Below, in pieces: positions 25,901 through 35,926 of a DNA stretch of 64,000 nt; the first letter of the stretch is position 1, and the number at the start of each line of letters is the position of its first letter. Position numbers and translations under genes: made by a program. The notes under the pieces were generated by a model. That model did not search any database. It was not told the DNA's origin and worked only from the letters and a program-made list of their open reading frames with translations. This stretch comes from Rhynchosporium graminicola. Lineage: Eukaryota; Ascomycota; Leotiomycetes; Helotiales; Ploettnerulaceae. Location of the stretch: assembly GCA_900074885.1 (NCBI GenBank), contig FJUW01000003.1:1-64000 (forward strand), read 5' to 3'.

Positions 25901-27256
25901 TCTGCTTCGGATATGAGAAAGCACATTCGGGATTTACTGTTCGACCTTCAACGACAGCAGATTGCAGCAGCAGACAAATCGAAAAAAGAGAAGTCGAAGG
26001 CCAAGCAGGCAGCTAAAGCTGCCGACAAGTCAGCCTTAGCATCACCTTCCAAACCTGCTTCACGGGAACCCACTAAGAGCACTCACGTTTCTCCCAGCCC
26101 CGGGCTAGGACAAGACGTGGTAGATAGCCGCGAGCCATATCATGAGAAGGCAGAGAAGCGCTCAGAAGAACCACCGCGCTCGGTTGAGTCATCGCAGCAA
26201 GTCGGCCTGGGTCTTTCGAGGAAAGCCGAAATTCCAAGATCAAACGAGGCTGAGTTACGCGACAGCGAGGTGCATGGAGTCCCTCGAGAGACTCCGAGCT
26301 TGTCGACAACATTATTCGGAAAGGTTCAGTCGATCATAAACCATGCTCTCGGGTCTGAAATGAAACCTCAGCCTATTGTCGTAGACGATTCTCAAGATAT
26401 GGACCAGGATACGCAAGAAAGTGCGACGCCGTCTCCTGTCAAGAAAGCCAGAAAGCGCAAGGCATCGCGTGCTCCTTCACCTGAAGACTCACGAGAGCCC
26501 AAGCTTTCACGCGCCAGCGAGAGCATTGAAATTCCGGAGTCCCCAAGTCAAGAATTCGCTAAAATGCATTCTTCGGCCAAAGAGTCTTCCCACAAGATGT
26601 TTATGAACCCTCACCCTTTGCTAGACAGCAGTCAAGGGGAAGAAGAAGACCATCGTCAAACTTCTCACTTCTCAGAGAGACCTCCAATGAATATCGAGGA
26701 ATTTGGTAGAAAGCTAAAGGCTGCAAAGCGATTTGGCAGCGGATACGGTGCCCCAGAGCTGAATGCAATCGAAACTGACAATCCCATCACAAGTTCTGAT
26801 GTTGTTAATCTCATTGATCCGAGTCCGGAGCGAGCGCACAACAAACTCAATCTCAGTCGCCAGCAGCAGGACGATGATGATGACATGCTTTTGCCGAATG
26901 ACACTACGTCTCCATCTGCGGTTGCTCCACAGGGACCACCAAATCCTCGTTTACTATCTTCGTCCCCACCTTCTTTTTCGGACGTCTCTGTTATCGAAGG
27001 GCCAGTCAAGAACCAATCCCGGGATAAAGTAGCACAATCATCCCCCAGGAGTGCCAAGAGAGTTTCAAGCTCTGCAGCTGAAATGGAATCGTCATCCGCA
27101 AAAAGAAGGCGACATGATGTCATTAATTTGGCCGGGGATTCTCCTAAAGCAAAGCAAAAAGGTCCAGATACACGGTTCAGAGATGCATCTGATGCAGCAA
27201 TCATGGGCGAAAGGGTTCTTCGCCGGCTACCCATCTCCAAGAACAGCTTCGTCTAA
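22949..27256 (+). CDS. ULP2: Ulp2-like SUMO-specific cysteine protease (C48 family)
   Basis: Removes SUMO from nuclear conjugates, especially poly-SUMO chains, in Ulp2/SENP6-7 enzymes. The reading frame codes for up to 1435 residues. The catalytic domain begins near residue 630 (DWVEKENWQTSVIYPPEG, then LDEGEFLNDNLIVFYLRWLE). The triad is visible: His in VHWYVAII (about 752), Asp in ITLDSLGL (about 899), Cys in HCDCGLFLL (about 950), with the oxyanion Gln six residues before the Cys. An acidic insertion of about 145 residues separates His from Asp, which is characteristic of the Ulp2 branch. Long disordered N- and C-terminal parts carry basic patches. SUMO-interaction-like motifs lie near the C-terminus (VVNLIDPSP, DVINLAGDSP, PIVVDDSQD). 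The start is uncertain: TTTCTTGCAG just before codon 18 looks like a splice acceptor, so a short upstream exon may supply the true N-terminus. Confidence 0.9.
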   Translation: MVCHSNIMVGIIVNFLQPIPGGPKPHNSLARPSQPKNNPTIRPHHSRTSLERPGLPKSFDLTGRDTSRSRGHDENPAKRQRSNDGSSRSPIDLEETWTRQSKHSEQASVRSGHSQTLQSRDTSASFGARDSNLQEIRKVDQTMKLPNLRQRKGAAMDKNPHMTLSVSNGHHRFAQQYVGEDENDRISDYGSSTKPGGSLSKRGETLTGWEGTSSQGPPRQAANGGSRIPSRGMETEEVSRHFRPNGGRAEKGLDQLSQGDQDELSVDTRGDVEHGKVTQKLPKHNRVVKGAFSKTRVPSFELEDSSEDDLSKKADIQPTKYGPTKANNQRKHDIESFQVHQVLSETMKWLLPAALSQWALEINKSMGTLSVIDASEQLVFQFPTKDVEKFEFANGNSLVVLHKSRAVNSVRDTKIFIEMHSYDDFQQLFQSLKSLHPTISRLPKETFVLSFSPARIILTVIFISSKDYLKNCFRNIAEKQIPPKRPRTIAPEEPDDIRLARANEARRMKARMDTAQNTKKAGQGAYGTRQRNGSLENGPRSEGLAMKMRGRSDSNEFHEIDGHPRMSNAAATLLPGAFYGTYEILRANGVEGHGTRSSGKAIAPIDTSPSYRQSPRQQLQPRSSSPEPDRWTFANPDWVEKENWQTSVIYPPEGKNKASVDLQDIQRLDEGEFLNDNLIVFYLRWLEDHLAKDSPELASRIYFTNTFFYERLTKNVKGKSGGINYEAVERWTSKIDLLKYDYIVVPVNETVHWYVAIICNAPKLLKQPSSQEDASQPEKNRNPEDDSNKVELEEQAVSSPLKLPEEEGPDEVDVAVKELNLEESASKLPTPDTPETISDPSAAVDDLNTTQTVNLDSPIADIVSDVIDQKPSHLRQGKRKSLPPTRKYNPDDPRIITLDSLGLAHSPTCTNLKRYLMQEIKAKKNIEIEDPGALGTKAKNIPQQNNHCDCGLFLLTYIEEFLKKPDSFVSDILQQNDQDFTEWRSASDMRKHIRDLLFDLQRQQIAAADKSKKEKSKAKQAAKAADKSALASPSKPASREPTKSTHVSPSPGLGQDVVDSREPYHEKAEKRSEEPPRSVESSQQVGLGLSRKAEIPRSNEAELRDSEVHGVPRETPSLSTTLFGKVQSIINHALGSEMKPQPIVVDDSQDMDQDTQESATPSPVKKARKRKASRAPSPEDSREPKLSRASESIEIPESPSQEFAKMHSSAKESSHKMFMNPHPLLDSSQGEEEDHRQTSHFSERPPMNIEEFGRKLKAAKRFGSGYGAPELNAIETDNPITSSDVVNLIDPSPERAHNKLNLSRQQQDDDDDMLLPNDTTSPSAVAPQGPPNPRLLSSSPPSFSDVSVIEGPVKNQSRDKVAQSSPRSAKRVSSSAAEMESSSAKRRRHDVINLAGDSPKAKQKGPDTRFRDASDAAIMGERVLRRLPISKNSFV

Positions 27257-28090
27257 GACCAAAGCTATTGGATCACAACGCTCAAATCATGTGCTCTGGA
27301 ACAGTGATAGCATATCTGACTAATCCGAATTCGTACCATGTCGCGTTTCTTCATTTTCGTTATGGAGAACGACCCAGTTTCGTTGGAATGTAATACAGGG
27401 TTTCTTTACCTCTGGCACAGCATAGCATACATAACATAGCACTGGCGTTCTCAGCTTCTCGGGTTGCTCTGTATTTAGGTCGTCAAATGGCGTATTGAAT
27501 TCCGCGAAGTACTCCACCCACTCGGGTTTCTTGATCAGCAGGCGTAGACACCTCGGTGTACAGGCGCTGGGAACTTGATACTAGCTGAAAGGATGGATGG
27601 AGGTTTAAGCCCAGAAATTAGAGAGCTACGGTGAGAGATGGCATTTGGAGATTGATACCTAGCTGGTTAGATGGGATGCCATGCCTTCTTAGCCATGGAC
27701 TATCTGATGGCTTCACACTTTTATTTCTGTTTATGATGTGATATGTAAGGCTCTTACGTGACTTCCAGTAATATGATCCAATATCATCACTTACTGTGAG
27801 ACAATCATTCGCCGGTGAGCTGGGCCTGGCTTCTAGCCCACAAGAAATAGGGAAGAAATACTCCATTCGCGATCCATGGCTCCGGAAACGGTGTTAAGGA
27901 AAATATATGTATCCCAAGGATACTTCGTGACTGACATGACAGTAGACGCAGCTGAAGCATACCCCTTGTTCCGAGGAGGCATCCGACACAATTCCTTCAT
28001 GATAATTGGGCTTTAATTTTTTTCAAGGGTTTAATGGAATGGCTAATCGAGAGTTACGAGTCTCATCCAAATATCAAAATCAATTATTTC
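27257..28090. other. Intergenic downstream of ULP2
   Basis: About 830 bp with no supported gene; some short minus-strand frames have no recognisable content. Confidence 0.5.
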
Positions 28091-28462
28091 GTCATGAGGC
28101 CACAAGGCGCACACACGTAAAATCGGCCTTGCGTCAGGCATCAAAAGCTCGGACATGCCACTTTATCCTGATATAATTAAGCGAAACTACACCCCCTGTG
28201 CTATTTATTCTCTCCTTTAAAAATACTACCGAATACGCTATTTAATGATTTAAAGAATACTCAACCGTTAAATCTAGGATAACCCTAGAATGAAACCTGT
28301 TCTCTTTACTCCCAGAATGTGGTTTTGTTATTATAAAAGTGCTACAATCATCCCTACTTCTACTTTCGCACGAGTTCACTAAGTCAACAACTATTAAGCG
28401 AGTAAAAACTCATGCGTGGCTCTCTGGGCATAGTATGTATATGTGCCTTGTGGCCTCATGAC
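28091..28462. mobile_element. MITE-like element with ~22-bp terminal inverted repeats
   Basis: GTCATGAGGCCACAAGGC starts at 28091, and its reverse complement ends at 28462 (GCCTTGTGGCCTCATGAC). The TIR extends about 22 bp with one mismatch. The 372-bp element has no coding capacity and an AT-rich interior. The flanks are short AT runs (..ATTTC and AAATG..) that do not give a clear target duplication. Confidence 0.75.
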
Positions 28463-28509
28463 AAATGAATCGATTCCGAAATATCAGCGGTATGGAACGT
28501 ACGGAACGT

Positions 28510-28668
28510 ACGTAGAGGGTGGATAGTGGGTGTCGTCCACCGTTGCAAGGCAGCAGGGCCATTATTCCAATTAATAAACTATATTTCCGAGAATTCCACT
28601 ATGAATTTCCTCGAATGTTAAGCCAGAAGACAAGGGTGGACGAGACCCACTATCCATCCCTCTCGTGT
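28510..28668. mobile_element. Short inverted-repeat (MITE-like) element
   Basis: Arms of about 30 bp: the left arm at 28513-28541 contains GGTGGATAGTGGGTGTCGTC, and the right arm at 28634-28665 is its reverse complement with a few differences. The 159-bp unit has no coding capacity. Directly upstream (about 28495-28512) GGAACGTAC occurs twice in tandem. Confidence 0.65.
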
Positions 28669-29724
28669 ATTATTTACCCCAGCCCTGCACCAAGTAGTAT
28701 TGCGCTTGCGTCGTCACTCACATAAAGCAGATTGCTGTACGGAAGCAACATTTGTTTCTCATGGACTATTAGGTTGATTTGGCATTTACCAAGTACTTAT
28801 ACCAAAAGCCTAAGATGGCCAGTTAGATGAATCAGTTTTGATAAATAGTGAGTGAAATTGCAAGCAATTACTCCTCAATAGATGGGGAGTAGCAATCTGT
28901 GTCCACCCCCTCTGCTCCGTTTCTTCGTAGGTCTGAACTTTCCCCTATAATCTATAGGGAGGAGAATAAATCTGCATAAGGGACATCTTTTATAATCTCT
29001 TATCCGCAGTGACTTGACTACCCTGCTATTTTAAACGAGTTTCCTCTTCTAACCTAGATCTTTCTATGTATTTTTTTGGACGTGCTCTTAGTTGACTCCT
29101 CTTTTAAACGTTCCGAAGTCGAAGCCCGAAAGTAGATTTACTACGGAGTTAAAACCCTGAATAATAAGGCATATTCTAATTTAGTGCAACAAAGCATCGA
29201 CGAATTCGTGGATTCTAGAGTTCTTGCTCGAGGATTCAGTCTATCCTATTAGCTTAAACATCCTTACTAGCCAAGTTGAAAAAGTGGAAAGTTCAAACCG
29301 ACGAAGAAACCGAGTTTGATAGAGGGGTTTCAGGTAGGTCTCGCCCAGCACTTCCTTCGTATATCTATACAGGAAATCTGTGGGCCGAATCTGTACTTTC
29401 AACCTTTTTCTTTGGAAAATATCACCTGGTGATAAACAAGGGTGGGCAAAATCTACCTGAAATCCCCTCTCGTATAGCGGTCAGGTATTGTCCTCTGGTC
29501 GACAAGGGGTTCCCCATATTAGAGTATTGGATCCCTAGAAATCAAAGAAAAATAGAAAAAAGAGCTGAGATATTGCCCATGACGAGAAGAGTTGTGGGCA
29601 CAGTCTGTTCACAAAAAATTTGTATTGTTAAGGCTGACTGACGAGCAAGGGAAAATGTTTGATGCTAAAATTGCAAGGAATAATAATTAACCGCAGTACC
29701 TGTGTCGTTTAAGTGCTCATACTT
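28669..29724. other. Intergenic, AT-rich
   Basis: About 1.06 kb with no supported gene. A plus-strand frame at 29276-29641 has no ATG start and no recognised domain. Probably old repeat-derived DNA. Confidence 0.45.
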
Positions 29725-29956
29725 CTTACATGGCCAAATAAACGTAGATTTGACATCCCTGCATACACGCATGAGAAACAGCATCCTGCAATGCTTATTG
29801 CATCGATTGAAAAGCAGAGAATTAGCATGCATATTCAGCTTTAAGTAAGGAGGGTATAAAAAGTATGGGAAAATATTTATGCAAGCTGAATTGTATAGCA
29901 TTTTAAATAACGAAGTGCGCACGGATGCCGAATCTACATTTAATCGGCCATGTACG
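29725..29956. mobile_element. Third inverted-repeat element
   Basis: The left arm (about 29727-29757, TACATGGCC then AAATAAACGTAGATTTG) is matched by the reverse complement of the right arm (about 29922-29955), with differences that are mostly transitions. The enclosed ~165 bp are AT-rich and non-coding. The arms are more diverged than in the other two elements, so it is probably older. Confidence 0.55.
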
Positions 29957-30561
29957 AAGCAGACCGTGGTCCTGCCGTGCAGTATCGAGACGGTAAAAGC
30001 ATGTCCGAAGGAATTTCGAGGATTGGAGAACATTTCTCTGCCGGGTTGGACTTCGAATCTCTGTTAATTAAATTCTTATACGCTGTGCCAGTATTGTATC
30101 CCCCCCTCCACGATCGAACTCCCAGGCTGTCGAGGATCTCTTCAATTCCAACTGATGGACGTAAATTGCTCTACGATGGTACTCATGACTCAAAGTCAAT
30201 ATTGCCATAATAAGATCCGATTTACATATAAAAACTCAATTAGATGTTTGAAATAGCCATGCAGACAAGGGAATAACCTAAACTTCGCTGTCTGTACCTC
30301 TCTACTCTGTACGTAAATGATCCATATTTTACTTCTTATAGAGTGTAGATATTAATCTGATTTACGTTGACTTATTGATTCTTGTCCCTGGTGAGGTAGA
30401 GTCGTCTACGCAGTAGTGCACCGCTACATTTTCTATATAGTGACACTCACTAACCCTCCACTGCGGCTCATACTTCGCACCCTCCAAGCTACCGCTTTTT
30501 CATTATTCCCTCCTCTTCGCGGACTGCCCCATGTACGACCTCTCATCTAAGATTATTCACG
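29957..30561. other. Intergenic upstream of the secreted-protein gene
   Basis: Putative promoter of the small secreted-protein gene. CT-rich stretch at about 30440-30520 before the start. No other gene seen. Confidence 0.5.
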
Positions 30562-31082
30562 ATGCGATCGTCTGGTCTCATTGCGTTAATGACCTTTGGA
30601 CTCGGTGCCTTTGCTGGTAAGGCTCCTCTTGGAGCCGCTGGAGGTAAGTAGATAACACCTATCTTCCAAAGGTTCTACTCTAACTACTCAGACCGATGTC
30701 AAAACCGGCCAGATTGTATTTCCGGAATATGCAATCGTAAGTACTCATAAGTCACTCGAATTTCAACAACACTAACAGTTTCTAGCGGATCCGACATCGG
30801 GCACAGGAAAAAGTTGCAGAGGTTCAGGAAATATCCACAGCAAGTCATTAACTGTTTTGTTATACACCTTAATCTAAATATCTTCTCAATAGACGAATGC
30901 GACACTTACACGTCTACCAGCTGCAAAGGTGTTGGTAATAAGCTCAAGCTTCATTGCGTCGGTAGGTGACCATTTCAATAACGAGAGTCTCGCAATACTA
31001 ATTCACTGTCAGCGAAAAAAAGGGCGACGCTACTGGTCTCTGTAGCCCTCAAAAAGGAGGAGGAAAAGGGTCCAAAGCATAG
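30562..31082 (+). CDS. Small secreted cysteine-rich protein (eight Cys)
   Basis: Five short exons (30562-30643, 30692-30736, 30786-30839, 30893-30965, 31013-31082) encode 107 residues. The N-terminus is a classical signal peptide (MRSSGLIALMTFGLGAFAG) with cleavage likely after AFA. The mature part has eight cysteines in the order C-x5-C-x4-C, one C, C-x7-C, one C, one C (RCQNRPDCISGIC, KSCRG, NECDTYTSTSC, KLHCVG, GLCSPQ) and ends in a Gly/Lys-rich tail. Size, secretion and an even cysteine count fit fungal effector-like or antimicrobial-like small secreted proteins, but I recognise no family. Intron 3 is modelled as GC-AG (GCAAGT donor); an alternative GT donor at 30822 keeps the frame and drops six residues. 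An alternative first donor at 30616 would shorten the linker after the signal peptide. It lies about 600 bp from a MITE-like element. Confidence 0.68.
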
Positions 31083-34048
31083 AGGCAGGGGGTCTTCTCT
31101 GCATCAAAGTGTCGGTCCATGGGGTTGCACTGTCAAGTCTAAACATGAAAGGATCCTCTCTCTCCCTTAGTGTTACACAAATCAAGTTCCATCTCTTATG
31201 AGATACACTATCGACGATAGAGGCTTTTGGCCATGCGCGTTGACTGGTTCCCACACATCTTCTCCTCTCCTTCTGACCTGTCAAACTCTCTCAATTCTTC
31301 TGGCACTCTGCATCCACGTCAAGCCTAAAATCTTTCGGACACTTAGGTAAGTAGTATTTCTTTCACTGTTGCAAAATCATGCAAATTGAACCTCAATACG
31401 GCATTATAGTACTGGAAGCCGTGTGTACGGTCTTTCCAGTGATGGTAAAGCTATACAGCCTGTCTCAACTTGATATAGCCATAGGTACTGTACTGGGTAG
31501 AACCTTCTCACGTATCAGCAGGTTGAAGAAGTACATTTCCGAAATTATCGTCAATAAGTTAAGCCGCAATGTAGCGAGATCCCATTTGTAGTGGAGACCA
31601 AAGACTTCGATTGTCTCAGGAAGAATAGCTACGATCTTAGATGAAATCTCATCCTTGATGCTACTGTGGAAGAGGTTCTGCTTTAATCTCTTTCGCTCGT
31701 CTGAAAAGAGCTGTCGAGGCGGCAAGGGGAGGGCATGGGAATTCCACATTTCGCACGGTTCTGGGCTCCTGTCATGATACCTTCGACTGGTGTACGGCGA
31801 GCAGCTTTATCGATGGGTTGACATAGAAAGGAGGAGGATTTTATATAAATCGACTACCGCGATCACCGCGTCTCACATCGCTTAACGGCCCCTTGATTTA
31901 TATGTTTCGATCTACAGAATCGATTAGTACGAGTCTAGCGTGACCATCTATCAACATGTTTCCGAAGCAAATTTCAAATGCTCTTTAAGCATTGCTGGAA
32001 AGAAAATCGACGCGACATCGCCGGCAGCTCGACTAGTATAATTTGCTGGATAGACTATGGATGGCGAAAAGAGCTCGTCGGACGGATCATGAAGACTTTG
32101 TCTATCGGATCACGAAGATGCATATCTCGGATACCTTTTATATCATCCTAGCCACCCAGACTTAACGTCCTTGATCAACGAGCTCAGCTCAATCCACGAG
32201 AACCTTCTTCCCGCTCCGGGTAAGAATGTGCTTGGTGATAGGAGACTTGTGTGGGAAAGAATTTGCTGCTATTGTTCCTATTTGTGGTGCTTCTTGATCG
32301 CCGCGTTTTTGGTTATGCTCGAAATTTCATTCTTATTTCTGGACAGTGACTGTTTTTTTGGTTGTGAGCGTGAGCTTTACGGATTGTAGATGGGCAGGAG
32401 AGGGAGAGGGAGAGGAAGGAGTAGGTGGATAGAGATGTGTAGATGTTAAGTGGGGCTTAGGGATACCGAGTCATAGATTTAAGATTCTGAATTTGACGAA
32501 TACTAATGGTAAGGGATGAGTTATTGTGGAGGTCGATCATGGCGAGGAGGAGTAGTGGGTGAGAATGTGTTGGTGAGCAGTCTGATGTTCAGGAAAATAT
32601 GAGGTTCTGAATTGAGTGTGAGACTGCGTGCTAGAGTTGAGTGCGAGATGGTTTTCATTTGCATGATGATAGGAGCTTGATGGAGTAGAGGAGCGAGAAG
32701 GAGAAGAGAGCTATAGTTGATTATATACTTATTAGCTTGGAAGGACGATAGACCGAGCCCTGGCAGGGATTCTAGGCGTGGTTAGGAAATATGGAGATAC
32801 GTCTCTATTTCTCAAGAATGTTTCTATAACTCTACAATATATACTATCTAAAATCGACTAGAGTATAAAATTAAGGTGGCTGCTTGGTGGTGATTAGAAA
32901 TGAGCTATCAGGGGGTATTAGAATTCACTCTGTATCAGAGGTACTGAACGCTGCAGGGAAATTTAAGACGGGTCTAAACTTGGTAAGGGATAGTTGGCTA
33001 TTATGCGCTTTAGAACATCAGTTATCCTACGAAAAAGTTAATTTTGCTATGGAATGCCTGGAGATGTAGTGGATGGGGCTCACATTACATCACCGAAATC
33101 AAGACGTGAGAGCTAGCAGACATAGAGACCCATTCCCGGTAACAGGGTCTAGAAAACTCAAGAAATTAACTAGCGGATATCAGCTATTATGCCAACTTAC
33201 CTTATTTTAGAGTGTGAGAGCACTACTCGTCAAACCTCCTTCCAAGCGCCGGAGTATCTAGCTAGCTAGCTAGACCGCTTCTGGCTAAGATGTATCTCTA
33301 GTTCTTCATTCTTCACCATCATCTATTTAGCATCTAACATCCACCCCACGCTTAGGTAGCTTTTGAATTCAGCAAGTTCTTAGATATATAGCACCCTACT
33401 ATTCACGTCACTGAAGCGGATCTACCCTTGGTTCTATCGGAAGATCTCGGAGCGACTGAACGACGAAGTCAAGAAACGTATCTTCTATCCTCTCCTAGGT
33501 CTGTTGAATATCCTCAGCCAGTTGAGTACTCAGTATAGTGATTCGTGAATCGTGCGATACATGTCCTCTCCCCACCGGTCTGGGGCAAAGTTTCAACTCC
33601 ACTCCGGAATAGCACTGACTAATCGTAAGTCCGTGGGGAAGCGACTAAACAATTTTGTCAACTCGCTCGCTCTTCCGTGTTGGTTACTTCCGTACGATCG
33701 TACGTAGCTTGCAGCGACGGAGGTGTCGTGAAGCAAAGATTTTTCGTGTGTAGAGAGAGAGTTGTGAAAATAGTAAAACGCGGCGACTGACGGGGTGGGG
33801 TGCACGGCCAGGTCTCGCCATCTAGCGCGTAATTATGCTCGCCAAAAAGATACCTACCTACCTATATAAGTAGTGTTGGCTGGATGCAGGATTGTTCGCT
33901 TCGCACGCTTTAAACACGCCTGATAACAGGGGTTTGAATTTTCGGATGTGAGATCTGATCCCAACATTCGCTGCAGAAGAGGATCTGCTCGTATTGAGCA
34001 GATTCAACAAAGCGGTTAATGTTTTCTTGTTCACCCGGTGGTTGAGTT
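31083..34048. other. Gene-poor stretch, no supported gene
   Basis: About 3 kb of mixed composition. Short frames on both strands have no domain, signal peptide or splice support. Purine-rich GAGGGAGAGGGAGAGGAAGG occurs at about 32396-32420, and a TAGC tandem (AGCTAGCTAGCTAG) at about 33260. Confidence 0.45.
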
Positions 34049-34092
34049 GATGGGTGAGTGAGGGAGTGAGTGAGTGGAGTGGGTGAGTGAAG
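34049..34092. repeat. GTGA-type tetranucleotide microsatellite
   Basis: Imperfect GAGTGAGTGAGTGG run of about 44 bp. It accounts for Ser/His/Thr-rich artefact frames on the other strand. Confidence 0.8.
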
Positions 34093-34770
34093 CAACTCAA
34101 ATACTTGTGGAACTGGAAATGTATCTATGTGTCTCCCTAAGCAACGACGCCTGGAGCTTGTAGCGGAGAATAATATGAAATCAGCAAACAATGGAGGGAG
34201 CATTGTGAAATACTGTACTTCATGTTGGAGATTGAGGGTCCACTGCTGGTATCCATGTAACGGCTAGAGTGGGTTCAACATCTCGAATTAGCTCGCTCGC
34301 TGCCCGGACGCGTCTGGAGGAAAAGTGGAAATACGCGGAGATGGCGAGGATGGCGAGGATGGGGGGGTTTCTTCATAGTGTACTCCGTAGTGGTGCGCTG
34401 CTTTGAAGCGGCGTGCCGGGCTGGAACTGCTGCATGTCGATTTTAGTAGAGATGGAGATGAAATTGGATGGGATAGATGGATGGCCCAGGACTGGATAGT
34501 TAGGTAGGTGGGTAGGTACGAGTAGTAACTGAACTGATACCAAGTGTGTGTGGGTGTGTGTGTGTGTTGCTTCATGGCAACGACTTCATGGTCAACGACT
34601 TCGAGCAGACAAAAGAAAGAAAAGGAAAACAACAATGTTTGTTTGGTTGGAGCTTGGAAGCGAAGGCGTAGAGAGAACGGAAAACCACCAGTACCAACCA
34701 GTTCTCCAATTGCGGCACACTTGCAGAGTTGCACAATTCCATTCAATTCATTCCAATTCATATTCCCGGG
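34093..34770. other. Intergenic, low complexity
   Basis: No supported gene. Contains a GTGTGTGTGGGTGTGTGTGTG run at about 34543-34566. Confidence 0.5.
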
Positions 34771-34964
34771 CATACATACACACATACACACATACATACA
34801 TACACACATACACACATACATCCATCCATACATATATCCATACATACACACATACATACATACATACATCCATCCATACATACATCCATCCATACATACA
34901 TACATACATACATCCATACATCCATCCATACATACACACATACATACATACATACATACATATA
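34771..34964. repeat. Compound CATA/CATC/CACA microsatellite
   Basis: About 194 bp of CATACATA, CACACATA and CATCCATC units. Because the unit is four bases, all frames stay open and give Tyr-Ile-His-Thr or Met-Tyr-Val-Cys repeats. The long frames here are therefore artefacts. Confidence 0.93.
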
Positions 34965-35926
34965 GTCCGCCTCGCCCCGCCCTTTGCCCATGAGGTCATG
35001 CGTGCTGACAGGGATCGGGCTACAGCGAGAAATGCTCCGCTCTCGTGCAGGATGGAGACTGTCCAATGAGACACATGGTCGAGACAAGAATGGAGCCAAG
35101 ATGGGCTAACCGAAGCTCTAGCTCGCGCCAAGAGGCGCTCGTGTCCCCGGGCATCCCATCCCAGCTAGCGGCATCTCCCAGCCTTCCGACACTCGTGATT
35201 CGCCAGCCAGCCAGCCAAGCCCGCCCGCAGCAAAGCAGCAAGCAAGCAAGCAAGCAAGCAGGCAGGCATTGAGCACTTGTAGCGAAACGATCTCGTCTCG
35301 TCTGAACAAAATAACTAGCTGTCCGTCCCTTTCTGAATTACTATTTTCATCTCATCCCATCCCATCCCACCCTTCCCCTCCTCGAAACTCTTTCTCTCCT
35401 TCATAAGAGCGACCTTCATCCTCGCAATCGAAGGCAGGCAAGCATTGAGGTAGGTCTACTTGGCTGACTGCGGATTCGAGTATACCGTCCAATCCATTCC
35501 TTTCAACCCCTCCAATTCACGGACATTGGTATGTTTATCCATTTCCTGCACCGTCCTTCCCTCCATCGGATAGCGACGTGCAATGCACCAGAGTATAGTA
35601 TGGTATAGCATAGCATAGCACAGTATAGCTGACTTGGTCATGTGGGGAAAGCTCAAGCTTGAGCTCAAGCTCCATTAAGAACGCGTCAGAGATTCATTCG
35701 ACTGCGGAGCCGACGGGAACAATAAAAACGAGGACATCCGCTCCTTCCCAGTCACACAATCTGCGGAGAGCCAGCCAGCTCTTTTCGTCGATTGACTGAA
35801 AAGTCAAAGCCCTTTCCTGCGTCAAAACCAGGATTTGGACCCCGATCGATCGCGCAATCAGCTTCGCCATCCCCCTTCAACTTTCGTTTTTCCCTCTCCG
35901 AACACAACTATTGCAAACTCATAACA
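34965..35926. promoter_or_regulatory. GSY1 upstream region with low-complexity runs
   Basis: Holds an AAGC tandem (about 35237-35265), a CATCC-type pyrimidine tract (35352-35395) and a TATAGCATAG-like run (about 35595-35630). CT-rich tracts upstream of the start are common in fungal promoters. No gene supported. Confidence 0.45.

Noticed and set aside
26665..27240. Minus-strand frame of 191 codons
   Set aside because: Shadow of the ULP2 C-terminal coding sequence; Ser-rich composition mirrors the sense strand.
29276..29641. Plus-strand frame of 121 codons
   Set aside because: No ATG start, no recognised motif, and it lies among repeat-derived AT-rich DNA.
34288..35131. Long open frames on both strands rich in Tyr-Ile-His-Thr or Met-Tyr-Val-Cys
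   Set aside because: They are translations of the CATA/CATC/CACA microsatellite at 34771-34964, whose four-base unit keeps all frames open.
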